Positions 21,290 to 32,456 of a stretch of 64,000 nt of DNA are shown piece after piece. The notes beneath the pieces were generated by a model. That model searched no databases. It was given only the letters and a program-made list of their open reading frames with translations, and had not been told where the DNA came from. This DNA is from Rapana venosa (lineage: Eukaryota > Mollusca > Gastropoda > Neogastropoda > Muricidae), in the NCBI GenBank assembly GCA_028751875.1, contig CM054155.1:53600744-53664743 (forward strand). Reading direction: 5' to 3'. Position 1 is the first letter of the stretch. Each line of letters begins with the position of its first letter. Made by a program: the position numbers and the translations under genes.

Positions 21290-21960
21290 TCTTTTCTTCC
21301 CTGGTTTTTATTGTGTGAGAGTGTGGGTATTGAATGTTTATTCATTATCATGATTTATTTGTTTTGACTATAATTAAAATAAGTAGTTGAGGGTGTATGG
21401 TTGTACTGTTTTGTGATTTATATTTTTAGTCCATTTTGGAAATACACACACACACACACACACAGACACACAACACTCACTCTCTCTCATATGTGTATTG
21501 TGGCCTTAATCCTGTATGAGCATTTAAATCATCTCTACTCTCTCTCTCTCTCTCTTCTATCTCTCTTCTTTCCTTTTTTTGATTCACTCACAGTATGTTG
21601 TTTGTGTATTCTAATGAAAGACATATTCTTTTATTTATTTTAATATTATTTTTGGGCTTGTTGACTGTATTGAGATCCAGTGATTGTCCTATTTCAAATA
21701 TTTTATTGTTAGTGTAGCTAACTTCATGTGTACGATTTACAATATGTAGTGTTCATATGGTTATGATCTAAAAGTTTGGCTCTTTTTTGGTGGTTATATC
21801 TCTCTCTCTCTTTGTTTAGGGGTTTTTCTTTTTGTTTATGTTGTTGTTGTTGGTGTTGTTTTGTTGTTTGATTTGTTGGGAGGTGTCTTTTTTTTGGTTT
21901 TTTTGTTTTTGGTGTGTGTGTGTGTGCGTTGTCTGTGGGATGGGTGGGGTTTTTTGGTTT
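21290..21960 (+). repeat. LINE 3' UTR fragment
   Basis: Shares, in order, TTATTGTGTGAG..GGGTATTGA, TCATTATCATGA, a CA tract (21,444-21,475), a TC tract (21,539-21,556), CTATTTCAAATATTTTATTGTTAG and an AATATGTAG..TTATGA motif with the copies at 22.2 and 43.0 kb. It then runs into T/G-rich sequence and a 12-G run near 21,963. Confidence 0.55.
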
Positions 21961-22189
21961 AGGGGGGGGGGGGGTGTGTCTTTTGGGTTTTCCTCTTTAT
22001 TAGTGTGAGTGTAGGGGATTTAGGTTTACTTTTATCATCATTTCATTCATTTGTAATGAGTATTAATCAAAAGGTGTTTGAAGGTGATCGTTGTGCATAT
22101 GTGGAGTATTATATATTTAAGTATTAGAGTATATAGAGAGGTATGAGATGATATAGATAACACACTCTCGATTTCTCAATGTTGTGTTA

Positions 22190-23205
22190 GGTTTGGATTT
22201 CTATTTTCTTTTGTTTCTTGTTTTTATTGTGTGAGTGTACGGGTATTGAGCTTAATTTCATTATCATGGCATATGATGTCTTCTCTTTTCTTTTCAACTG
22301 CCCATGGTGCCTTTCGGCGTGAATTTAATGGTGAACGAGTTTATCAATATATAGTGTTGATTGTGATAGTTTGTAAATGTTTTGAGAAGTATATATTTGA
22401 TTATTTATCTCTGTAACACACACACACTCACACACACACACACTCACACACACACACACACACACACCACACACAAACCACACTCTGTCTCTTTTGCCTG
22501 TGTGTGTGTTATGTGTGTGTGTGTGTGTTTGTGTGTGTGGTTGTGTGTCTCTCTCTCACTCTCTTTCACTTTATCGTTATATGCTTAGAGTGTTTTAGTT
22601 GTTGTGTATCCTGTGAAGGATTCATACTTTATGTTTCCAATATTTTATCGGCCCTCTTGTCGCTGGAATTAAGTTTTAATGAGGGGCTCTCTTACTTCAA
22701 TATATTATTGTAAATAGTGTAACAACTATGCGTACCTCTTTACAATGTGTAAGTTGTTTTTCTTTATTACTTTATAAGTTTGGTTGTTGTTTTTTTTATT
22801 GGTTTTGTTCTGTTGTTGTTTTGTTTGTTTTTTTGTCTTTTTTTTCTTATTTTGTTGGGATTTTTTCTTTTTTGTTTGTTTGGGTTTTTTGGGTTGGTTT
22901 TGTTTTTGTGTGGTGGTGGTGATGTTTTTAGGGTTTTCTTTTTAGTTTGTTCGTCTGGTTTTTGTTGTTTTTTTTTGTATGTTGTTTTTTTGTATGTAGT
23001 TTTTTTTTGGGGGGGGGGGGGGTGGTTGGGGAGGGGGGGTTCTAGGGTTAATTTCCTTTGTTTCTACATGTGTCGTGAGTATATGTATTGGGTTTATTAG
23101 ATGGTACCATAGGGTGGGGACTAGATGTGTAAAAATAGCACTTTGAGTGTTTATCCTATTGTATCATCGATATTAAAGAATTGTCAATTGTCATTGTCAT
23201 TGACT
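22190..23205 (+). repeat. LINE 3' UTR copy ending in the shared tail
   Basis: The same block order as at 21.3 and 43.0 kb: GTGAGTGTACGGGTATTGAG, CA/GT tracts (22,418-22,545), AAGGATTCATACTTTATG, ATTGTAAATAGTGT..ACAATGTGTAAG, a long T/G-rich stretch (22,780-23,035) and GGTGGGGACTAGATGTG. It ends AGAATTGTCAATTGTCATTG at 23,176-23,205. The plus-strand open frames are Phe/Cys/Gly low complexity. Confidence 0.65.
22418..22560. repeat. CA then GT microsatellite
   Basis: (CA)n followed at 22,498 by (GT)n and a short TC run, inside the LINE 3' UTR. Confidence 0.9.
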
Positions 23206-23304
23206 CTCGCTGCGTGTACGCATGTTTGCATGTGTTTGAAGACGAAGTGAAAAACCGAAATGGTAAGAAATATTTATTTATTTTATTATTTTTTTAAACT
23301 TTTT

Positions 23305-23650
23305 TATTCTTTTGTATCGAGGCTAATAGAATAAGCACTTATGTGCTTTCTTTTAATCTAAATTCCGTGTGTTTGCGATTTGTAAATTATGTCATCTGTT
23401 CCACTGGCACACCAGTAGCCTACTCTTCGAATAGCCAACGTGGATTTAACGTTGTGCGCAAGGACTGTTCTGCGTGCGTTTGCAACGGGACCTTTGTTTT
23501 TTAGTCTCCATCAAACGGGACTTTAGGGAGAATGGGTCATGCATGATGTTAACTTCAGGGGAAAATATACCCTTGAATGGGAATCAAAACCGGTGTCGAT
23601 CAGATTGGCGAGCGCAATGTTCTAACCACTATGCTATACTGTGAGAACTG
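23305..23650 (-). mobile_element. tRNA-derived SINE
   Basis: On the minus strand the head reads TAGCATAGTGGTTAGAACA, an A-box-like segment, followed by GGTTTTGATTCC, close to the B-box consensus. These form a tRNA-related RNA polymerase III promoter. The body includes an element shared with 41.5, 42.7 and 43.9 kb (TGCGCACAACGTTAAA and CCAGTGGAACAGATGAC). The 3' end is the tail AAAGCACATAAGTGCTTATTC followed by TATCGA-type sequence, the same tail that ends the LINE 3' UTRs here. It is about 340 bp long. Confidence 0.72.
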
Positions 23651-23774
23651 TGTAAGCCTTGAGTCCAAGTTTTGGAGTTGTGTTGTGTGTTTGTTTTGTT
23701 TTGCTTAATGCTGTTCCGCACAACTTGGTGATATAGACACATACCCGCATTTCAAAATCCAAATTTTTCTCTCT

Positions 23775-23795
23775 CCTCTCTATTCTACCTATCTA

Positions 23796-23858
<63 letters not shown>

Positions 23859-24060
23859 ATATCTATCTATCTATATTAATATATCTATCTATCTTTGATA
23901 TATCAGAGTGTTATCATTCTATCTATCTAGTATCTATCTATCTTTCTATCTATCTATTATCTAACATCTGTCTTCCAATTATCTATCTTATACTATATAT
24001 CTATCTAACTGTCTGTCTATCTATCTGATCTCTATCTTCTATCTCTATCTATTTTTATCA
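23775..24060. repeat. (CTAT)n microsatellite array
   Basis: About 280 bp of CTAT units with interruptions. Confidence 0.92.
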
Positions 24061-25682
24061 ATCGATTTATATATATATTATAATAGAGGCCTTATTGGGG
24101 GAACACACAATGCGCGTGCGTCGCCACACACACACACGCACACGCACACAAACACACACACTACACATCAATATTTATTATATATATCCATTTATATTTA
24201 TATATATATATATAGATATATATATTGTATATTATTTATATATATATTTATATATATTATATAGGTAGGTAGATAGGGTAGTAGATAGGAGAGATAGATT
24301 AGTAGAAGCCTTACTGGGGAAGATTATCTAACCTCAGCACTTGATGTGATGAATTTGCGTGAAGTATATTAAAAATTCTTGAACAGTGGTTATTATTTTT
24401 ATGAATATTGTTCCTTTCCTTTTAAAGAGGCCCTAAGAGTTGGGCATCAATCAATAAATGGTGGATTGAAAGTGGTTGAGAACAGCACGTTTTTATGTGT
24501 CACTATTTTTAGAGTACTTTGGTATTCCATGCATTTAGTCTCAGTTTGTGTGTAAGATTTCTAGTTTCCGTGAACAAGAAATTATTTTCTAAGTGTGGTT
24601 TTTGTTTCATTTTGGAGGCCATACAGATATCTAGCATTAATTTACTTGCGTTTAATATAACTAATGCTTACTCGGTTTCAAACAAATAATAAGACACCTC
24701 CCCCTCCCCCCCAAACAACAACAACAGAAACAACAAAAAAATAACAGTCCCTTATAACAACACATTGAAAATACACACATACGCTCGCACGCGCCGCGCG
24801 CGGCGCGCGTCTCACACACCACCCACACATTGCGCACACTTAAAGTCTTTTCCGCATTTAGCTAAGAGTAGGCATTGTGTGGCCGTTGGGAACAACAATG
24901 ACCAAATGTACAAAACAATACACAGGGGAAACTGACTGTTTATATAGCAGCATAAGTGCATATTCCATTATCCTTCGATTTATGAGTATTTTACAAATAA
25001 TTAAATAGCTTATGGGACTAACTTTACCTTTTCCGTTTACATACAAAAAAGTCATCCCAGGTGTACTCCTGGTCTTGACACACATTCTGATTTTCGTTGT
25101 GCCGGTGCCAGTGGGAACTGATGGCAACGTTTTGAAAAAATGCACATACACACAGGGAACTGCGATGTAAAAATATCATCTAGTTTATTACTTCATGCTC
25201 AAATAAAAAGAATAAAATGAATTTGATATAAGTAAATCTGTGATTCTAAAAGAGTGTTTAATGCGTCGTCACATTTATGTTCTGGGTGATCCCAAGCATG
25301 TTTAGGTGTGGAACACAACAACACTGCAAACAACAACAACAACAACAACAACAGACAATCTTTCTGACAACCTGTCTGGTATGATGCCTACTATAGTATT
25401 CACATTGTTCTTCTTCCATCAAAACAGCTAACTGCTACTTCAGTTTTCATTAAAAAATAACAAACACCATCACACCCCTTCCCCAAAAAAACAAAACTCC
25501 AAAACCCACATTAACAGGCAAACAAAAAACCTATCACATAAACAGCAAACTAACAACCCCCCCACATAACAACAAAGCGAAAAACCCTTACGCACACACA
25601 CTCGCATACAGGTATGCATAGATACACCATATGGTATTCCATTCGTCTCTCATATAAAAGAATTGATAAAAATAAAGCAAAT
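24061..25682. other. No recognisable gene; simple repeats
   Basis: Holds AT dinucleotide runs (24,185-24,265), CA runs (24,126-24,165), a GC-alternating patch (24,790-24,812), a (CAA)n run (25,326-25,352) and A-rich sequence. The phrase 'aggccttattggggga' at 24,088 recurs as 'agccttactgggga' at 24,306, flanking the AT/AGATAG repeats. No coding sequence is supported. Confidence 0.45.
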
Positions 25683-28600
25683 AAGATTTTTTTTTACTTA
25701 GTCGGGACGGCCATCTCTATCCCTTGCGTTCTCCCCTCAGAAGGCCCATTTGTAATTGTGTTAGTAAAAAAAATCATCAAAAATACAAAAACACATAGTA
25801 AGAAATGAAATCTTCTGAAACTTTGTATAACATTTACTGGGTTAGTTCATACATACCCAATTGAAGCTATCTTATTTAGTCAAAAGGGCCGTCATAGAGA
25901 CCTTAATTCTTATCCTTCTATTTTGCTTCTGCGACACATATGCCAAAAATGCAGTTGTTCGGCTACTCTCTACAAACTGAAACAAAAAGAGCTCGGAAAA
26001 AAACGGATTCACCCCACAAAACGCATGCATTCGACGTAGAGACAGGCTCACAAAGCTATATTTAGCTGCAGAGTCATTGTATCATGCAGCGCCACATTGA
26101 GAAATCTGCATAAGCAAAACTATGCGGCGAGTCCGAAACCGTCCTCTGGCTTTACACTCGATCCGCTAATAGCTGGACAGCCGTCCTTCTGAGAGTAAAC
26201 AAACACACACACATAAACAACACACTACACACACACGTCAAACACACCCTATGTTAGAGTTTGTGTCTGTAACTTTTTGATTTATTCACGTTAAATGAAA
26301 AAAAGTATACATTTTTTCCGGAATTAAAAAACGTAACTCTTTATCGAATTTTAGGAATGAGAAGAAACATATGTATAAAAAGGCGAGAGAGGGGGGGGGG
26401 GGGGGGGTGAGGGGAAAACTAATTAATTAATTTAGTGGTATCTTAAAAAAAATCTCTATTCCCACACAAAAAACACCGGGATGTGATGTATAGGATTGTA
26501 AATAGTGTGATGGGTAAGAACGCACCAGGACACATCTAAGGGAAGTAAGGTCACTGACTGAAAGTGTAGGGATGTGAGAGAGACAGAAGAAGAGAGAGAG
26601 AGATAGAGAGAGAGAGAGAATTTCTTTCATTAAAGAGAGAGTAGAGAGAAATGAGAGAATGACAAAATTATTTTATTACTAGTTGTTGAGAGTGAGAGGG
26701 ACGAGAGAGAGAGAGGATGTGAGAGAGATATTGAAGTAGAGAGAGAGAGAGAGGGAGTGGAGAGAGACTTTTATTAGGGAGGAGAGATATATATATCCTT
26801 TACTACGATCGATGAGAGATGATGAGAGAGAGAGAGAGAGAGAGAGAGTAGAGGAGAGAGAGAGAGAGAGATCATTTGACGAGAGAGAGAGAGTGAGGCG
26901 ACATAGATAGAGACAGAGGACCTCCAATGCTGCAGTCACCCTCAAAAAAGCTTTACTGTTAAGGAAATGGTTATGGCATCTGGACATAGAGATTTAAAAA
27001 TTATGTTTTTAGAATGTTAGTCTTTGTCTGTGTCAAGGTATTTAACGTCTTTCATAAGTTGTGTATTAGGACAAGGAGACAATGTTGAGAATGGATCAAC
27101 ATAAAAACTGGATGGCCTTGAGTGGAACGACTTGCTATGAAGCGAGAATCGCGGGGAGATGGAGGAAGCTGGTTGCAAATCTTCAGTCTATCAGGACAAA
27201 TGAAGTGTAAAGGAAGGCGAATTACATGGGTGAGGGAGAGGAGAGAGAGAGAGACCGAGACGAGACTGATTGAGGAGTCGACTGAAGAGAGACGAGAGAG
27301 AGGGGAAGAGTTGAGTTCAGAGAGAGAGAGAGACTTCCAGACCCACTACCTGTTCAATGGGTTTTGGCCAGTAGACATAAATACTCATTAAGAAGGGGGA
27401 TGGTGGGGTCGTCCTTTAATATATGACAGCTGAAAAAAATATCTCCGATTCAGAAAACAACAGGTTGCAACGCATTTATTGTTGCACAAAAAAACATTTA
27501 AGATTTCACAATTCAGAACTTTCTAAATACAACTTTGTATCATCTATTATTTCTAGAGTAAAAAGAATATTCGTGCACAAAGAAAATCATGGACGACCCT
27601 CAAGTAAACATTGGGAAGCGGTGAGGGTGTTGAAAACTGAAGATGACCTGGCTTTCAAGAATGCTGTCTTATGCTAATAGCGCGAAAACAGATAATTTAC
27701 AACTGACCACAGACATATTCGGCTTTCCATCTAGCAGTTTTTAACAGAGAGAATCCAGAAAATCGTTTAGTAAACTTTCTCTCTGTCATGTATATAATGG
27801 ACAGAAGCAAGAAGGAAAATGTTCATTTTCTTCTTGAAAACCTCTTGCGCATAGTTTCCAAGGGTTTACACCTGTACTATGCATATTGCATATTGCCATA
27901 TATTTCATTTATTACCAATCTGTAGGGGAGTGATGGCAGGGTGTGCTCGTTTTTTTTTCTCCAGGACCTCTCATTATTTCAGTGAAATGATTCTACGGAA
28001 CTTAGTGCAGCATGAAAGTGTCAAAAGTAGGAGGTCACAACATAAACAATCTAGATATGGCGGATAATTGATGATAAATCTAGGCTGGTACCATCACATA
28101 TGCTATATGTGCAATTTTCATGTCAAATGAGTATACAATTGACTAAAATCAAACAATTCGCTTGACTTTCATTCAAGAAAACTATTCTTTTAAGTTTATT
28201 ATACAATCTTCAATAGATTACTCTTTCATACCCTGTGCGATTCTGCTAGTGCTAACACTATGAAACCCTAATTAAGTCTGTCTAAACGTGCTCTTAAATG
28301 GTCTTCTGAAGAAGGGAGGATAGGAGATAGAGAGAGATAGAGAGATAGAGGAGGACTCAGTTAAGAATATTCTTCCTCTACAACCATAGTCTAAGAATTT
28401 ATAACAAAGGCCTCATGTATGTTTAAGATTAGGACGGAAACTGTTCCCTCATCCTTAAAAGACATGTTCACAATGAATCATTCCAGAAATATTGAAAAGT
28501 CGAAGTATATAACTTCTAGTGTCTCTAATCTCCACAAACTGATTTGTTTTTCAATTCTAGCAGTACTTTTACTCAGGACCTGTGTGTGGAATGCTCCCTT

Positions 28601-30160
28601 CCTGATTCATTTAGACAACCAATCATTCTCTCATTCTTCATCTCGCATCTGCTCCCATTACCCCATCGGGGTGTAGGGGCACTGGACAATGACGATCGTT
28701 GCACAGATGCTCCTCCTGTGCGGTGGTTCGTGTGCAATGCCTGGGTTGTGGAGAAAGCTCTTCCCTGTCCATTCGTGAGTCTTGTTCTCTGTCTTGCCTC
28801 GCCCTTTCTTTCTTCTTTTGCACTGTTCCCTGCAGTATGGTTTAAGACAAGCCCAATCTGGATCTATTAACACTGTTTTGTTACATCTGAAGCTGCCTTT
28901 TTTTGACTGTGTCAGCAGTTTTTCGTTAGTGCTATACTTGTTTGGTGATGGCTTTGTAGGACTTCGTTGTTGGTAGTGTGGTCCATGTATGAAATGCCAA
29001 GGAGTCCTACTTAGGCATCTCTTCTCTAGAGCCTGGATCCTCACTTTGTGATCTGCATTCAATGTCCAGAATTAGCCCAATCATTAACAAAATCTTCATA
29101 AGTCATGTTTTTTATCCACCGGATGCCTAAAAATAAAAATCCAAACTGATTTGTTGAAACAAAGTAAATACTCTCCTCCCTTACAATAATACAAAAGTAT
29201 CCTCTTTGTCTGCCTTTCCTCTCTCTCTCTTTATGAGTGTGAAGGTTTTACTTGTATTTATCCCGCATTGTGTTATTGCAAACTGACTTCTGAAATGATT
29301 TTTTTCCACTATCCTACTCCTCTAGTCTCACTCTCCTCCTCTCCTTTTATGGTTTGCATAATTAGATTTTTATTGTCGTGTTTTAACAATTAGTAGTTTT
29401 CCTGGTGAAATTTTTATTCATATTTAATATATCAGTTTTATTGGTATGTTGACTGTATTTCAGTTTAATGACATATTTTCATTTTGATATCTTGTATTTT
29501 GATTTGTACCAATTTATGTATGCTGATTTCCAATGTGCAGATGTCCTTTGTTATGACTTATACATTATGTTCAAAAAGATTTTGAGTTTAGGCTTTGATG
29601 CATAGGCGTACGCAAAGTGTGTGTGTGTACGTGTGTGGTGTGCTGTGTGTGTGTCGTGTGCACGAGTACTGAGTCTATGGGGATGCCAAAATACTTAGTG
29701 GTTTTTATACGAAGTTTGCTTTATACTATATTGTTTTGTGTGTTTACTATTGCTGTTGCTTCTTTAAAAGCCCAATGAATTTTTGACGTTTTTTTTTTTT
29801 GTTAGCCAAAATGATACTAATTACGTGGCTACGTTATCTTTATTATTTATGGAGGTTTTGCTTTGTGTGGTCTCTTATGGTTTCGGGTTGGGGGGGGGGG
29901 GGGCCCTCGGAGGGGGGGAGGGGGGGGTGATTTTTCAGCTGTCCTATCTCCCCTTAGTTGTTGCGTTTTGTTTATGCTACTTAGTTTCTTTGCTATTTTT
30001 TCGGTTGTTTCGTGTTTTGCTTTTCTTTCATTTTTGCTATTTCTATCTCTCTTTCGCTTATTTTTGTGGGGGGTTTTTGTGTAGATATTGTTTTCAGTAT
30101 TACTTTGTGAAGTGTTTTGTTTGGGCTGATTTTTTAATATGTTCTCCCTAAGGGCCGGTA
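25683..30160. repeat. 4,478-bp exact direct duplication, copy 2
   Basis: Matches 9,294-13,771 throughout at offset +16,389. The left flank is unrelated AT/CA-rich sequence ending AAATAAAGCAAAT. On the right, the homology becomes indel-rich at once (GGTATGGATGTAAAAATGCC) and fades by about 30,280. The content is as in copy 1: a LINE RT C-terminal fragment at 28,129-28,689 and a LINE 3' UTR at 29,289-30,260. Confidence 0.92.
28129..28689 (+). pseudogene. LINE reverse transcriptase C-terminal fragment (copy 2)
   Basis: Same sequence as 11,740-12,300, with the same frame breaks, as expected from the duplication. It is not independent evidence. Confidence 0.45.
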
Positions 30161-30280
30161 TGGATGTAAAAATGCCAGGGTGCTTATTCTTTTCCCTAAA
30201 ATTGAAGTTTTGTACATTTAGTTAAGGAATTTCCGGGTGGGGGCAGTCAAGCGTTTTAAAGAGTGATCGCACCACATGCC

Positions 30281-30654
30281 TGCATCAGTAGATTTTAATG
30301 TCCAATTAAGGCATTGTCAGGTTTTTTTAAGTTTGGGGAAGCAAAACGATTTTTGCAAGGGCCATTGAATCAAAATAATATTTTTTTTTTCTGATTCATT
30401 GATGTAGTTAGTGCAGGTTTAGATACAGAACAATTCCTTACCAGTATTACTTTGTTAGTGTTATAGTTAGCTCCCGTGAGGCAGCTTCCTTTATAATTTT
30501 AGTAATACAAAGAAAGCAATGTCCCTTTTGCAGGGGAGCAATTAAAGCCTCTTTCCAAATGCCGTTATGAAAATGGTAGTTTTAAAGAAGGCAACAGCGA
30601 TTTTCCTGTCAGGGAGTAGGGGATGCCAAGCTCGCTCCAACTGGGAGTGTATGA
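30281..30654. other. No recognisable gene
   Basis: Mixed sequence after the second duplicated block. No repeat family or open frame can be supported. Confidence 0.35.
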
Positions 30655-30790
30655 TTCTTTTATCATGGAGAAAAGAACAAACACCAATGTGCTTTTTTTA
30701 CATCCAGCCCCTGTGTGCATGCAGTTTTGAAAATGATGCATCTGTTCCTTAGGCATACATGGCATACCCTTCAGGAAGGCTGAAAGCCCC
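30655..30790 (-). mobile_element. SINE 3' fragment
   Basis: On plus it reads ATGTGCTTTTTTTACATCCAG followed by CCCCTGTGTGCATGCAG, then ATGCATCTGTTCC. This is the inverse of the shared SINE tail and adjoining body (compare 41,530-41,600). The head is absent or unrecognisable. Confidence 0.5.
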
Positions 30791-31074
30791 AGGTACTTTT
30801 CAACCACCACCCAAGGAAACAGAGAACTGCACAATTTGCAGGTGTGTCCCAAAATAGGAACGCGGCACTCTGATTGCATGGAAGGTAATCAATCTACTTA
30901 CCACACCATCACACATATAAATAAATACATTCTCCTGTTAAGTTTGTTTGGCATCCTTTGTACCCCAAAAGGGGTTAAGGAGTTACATCTGACATCTTGT
31001 ATGTCTGAGTATGCCTGCATGTGGGCAGGTGTGAGGTGTGAGTTAAAAAAAAAAGAAAATTGTCTCTAGAACAG

Positions 31075-31205
31075 ACATTACATTTGGAACATAATCTGTT
31101 TTCTTGTGGAATTTACAAAGCAGCATACACATAGGGACTAGATGTAAAAACGCACAAGAGTGCTTATTCCACTATCCTCGAAATAACAGAATAAATAACA
31201 ATAGA
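31075..31205 (+). mobile_element. SINE/LINE tail fragment
   Basis: Ends AGGGACTAGATGTAAAAACG, then AGTGCTTATTCCACTATCCTC and an A-rich stretch. This is the tail shared by the SINEs and LINE 3' UTRs in the window. Confidence 0.55.
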
Positions 31206-31299
31206 TAAATAAAATGAGTGTGTGTACACACACATTAGTTAGTTCTTCAGTTTAACGTCCTTCCACGGAAAAGTGATATTAGTCCGACAAGTATGTATG

Positions 31300-31455
31300 T
31301 GTGAATGTGAGTGAGTGTGAGTATATGTGTGAAATTGTGGGTGTTTGAAAGTGTGAGTGAGTGTGTGAGAGAGTGTGTCAGTGCGTGTGCGAGCCTGTGT
31401 GTGTGTATGTGTGTGTGTGTGTGTGTAGTGTGTGTGTGTGTGTGTGTGTGTTTGT
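31300..31455. repeat. GT-rich microsatellite
   Basis: (GTGA)n-like then (GT)n repeats. Confidence 0.9.
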
Positions 31456-31679
31456 CTGTTTGAGATTATGCAATCTTTGAATCTATCTGACTCAATTTAT
31501 TTGCCTGAGATAATGAAATCTTAAAGTTTATCTGCTATAAATTTCTCTGTCTGAGATAATGAATTTTTAAAATTTGGTTTAAATAAAGTTTATTCATTAA
31601 TGAACATGAAACAAGGATAGCATAATGACCATAACCAGCATAGCTGCAACAAGCAGGTAGCTTATGTTGTGAGTAGCTT

Positions 31680-32290
31680 ATGTTGTGTTTTAATTTATCT
31701 GCATCAGTTTCGCTGTGTGAGATAATAAAATCTTTGAATTTATCTGCTATCCATTTCTCTGTCTGAGCTAATGACATAACATGTGAATTTATCAGGAGAC
31801 ACTGCTGCTTTTACTGCAATCATCTATGATTTCAGGAAGTAATAATAAATAATAATAATGTATGGAATTTATATAGCGCTGAATCTTGTAAAGCAACAAA
31901 TCAAAGCGCTCAGATGTATTATTTATTTATTTTAATATCGAGGATAATGGAATAAACACTCATGTGCTTTTTTTACATCTAGTCCCCGTGTGTATGCGGT
32001 TTTGTAATTTTTTTCATCTTTTCCTACCGGAACAGGATTTAACGTGTGCCAAGATGTTCTGCATGCGTTCGCACACGGGGCCACAGTTTATAGTCTCATC
32101 CAAAGGAAGTGCAGTGATTGTCCTGATGACGAAACTGGCAATCCTCAAATCTGTTTGCAGTATTGGGTAGCATGTGTAGTGCCTTGTCTTCTCCTGTGCT
32201 TGTCACTCTGTATGCAGGAGGTCTGCCCGCTGGGGCCCCAGCCAACACGTTCCGACTTCAGGGCAGCTCCTCAGAAAGGTTGATGAGAAA
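31680..32290 (-). repeat. Composite repeat, copy 1 (inverse of 43.8-44.5 kb)
   Basis: Contains, in order on plus, AGATAATAAAATCTTTGAA, an L2-like LINE 3' tail (31,843-31,918, TATATAGCGCTGAATCTTG), the shared SINE tail in inverse orientation (31,935-31,990), a SINE-like body and a distal unit ending GGCAGCTCCTCAGAAAG at 32,278. The whole order recurs, inverted, at 43,830-44,465. Short open frames here are not genes. Confidence 0.7.
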
Positions 32291-32359
32291 TAGTTTTTGA
32301 TTTGGTGATTCACAAATAAAAGGCAGGGAATGGGCGGTTAGTTAAAAAACAAAAGTAAA

Positions 32360-32456
32360 ACAGCAGGAGAGAGAGATGAGAGAGAGGGGAGAGGGAGAGA
32401 GAGAGAGAAGGAGAGAGAGGGAGAGGGAGAGAGAGAGAGGAGAGAGAGGAGAGGAA
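32360..32456. repeat. GA-rich tract
   Basis: Interrupted (GA)n. Confidence 0.85.

Noticed and set aside
22382..22588. Thr-His-repeat protein
   Set aside because: Translation of a CA microsatellite inside a LINE 3' UTR.
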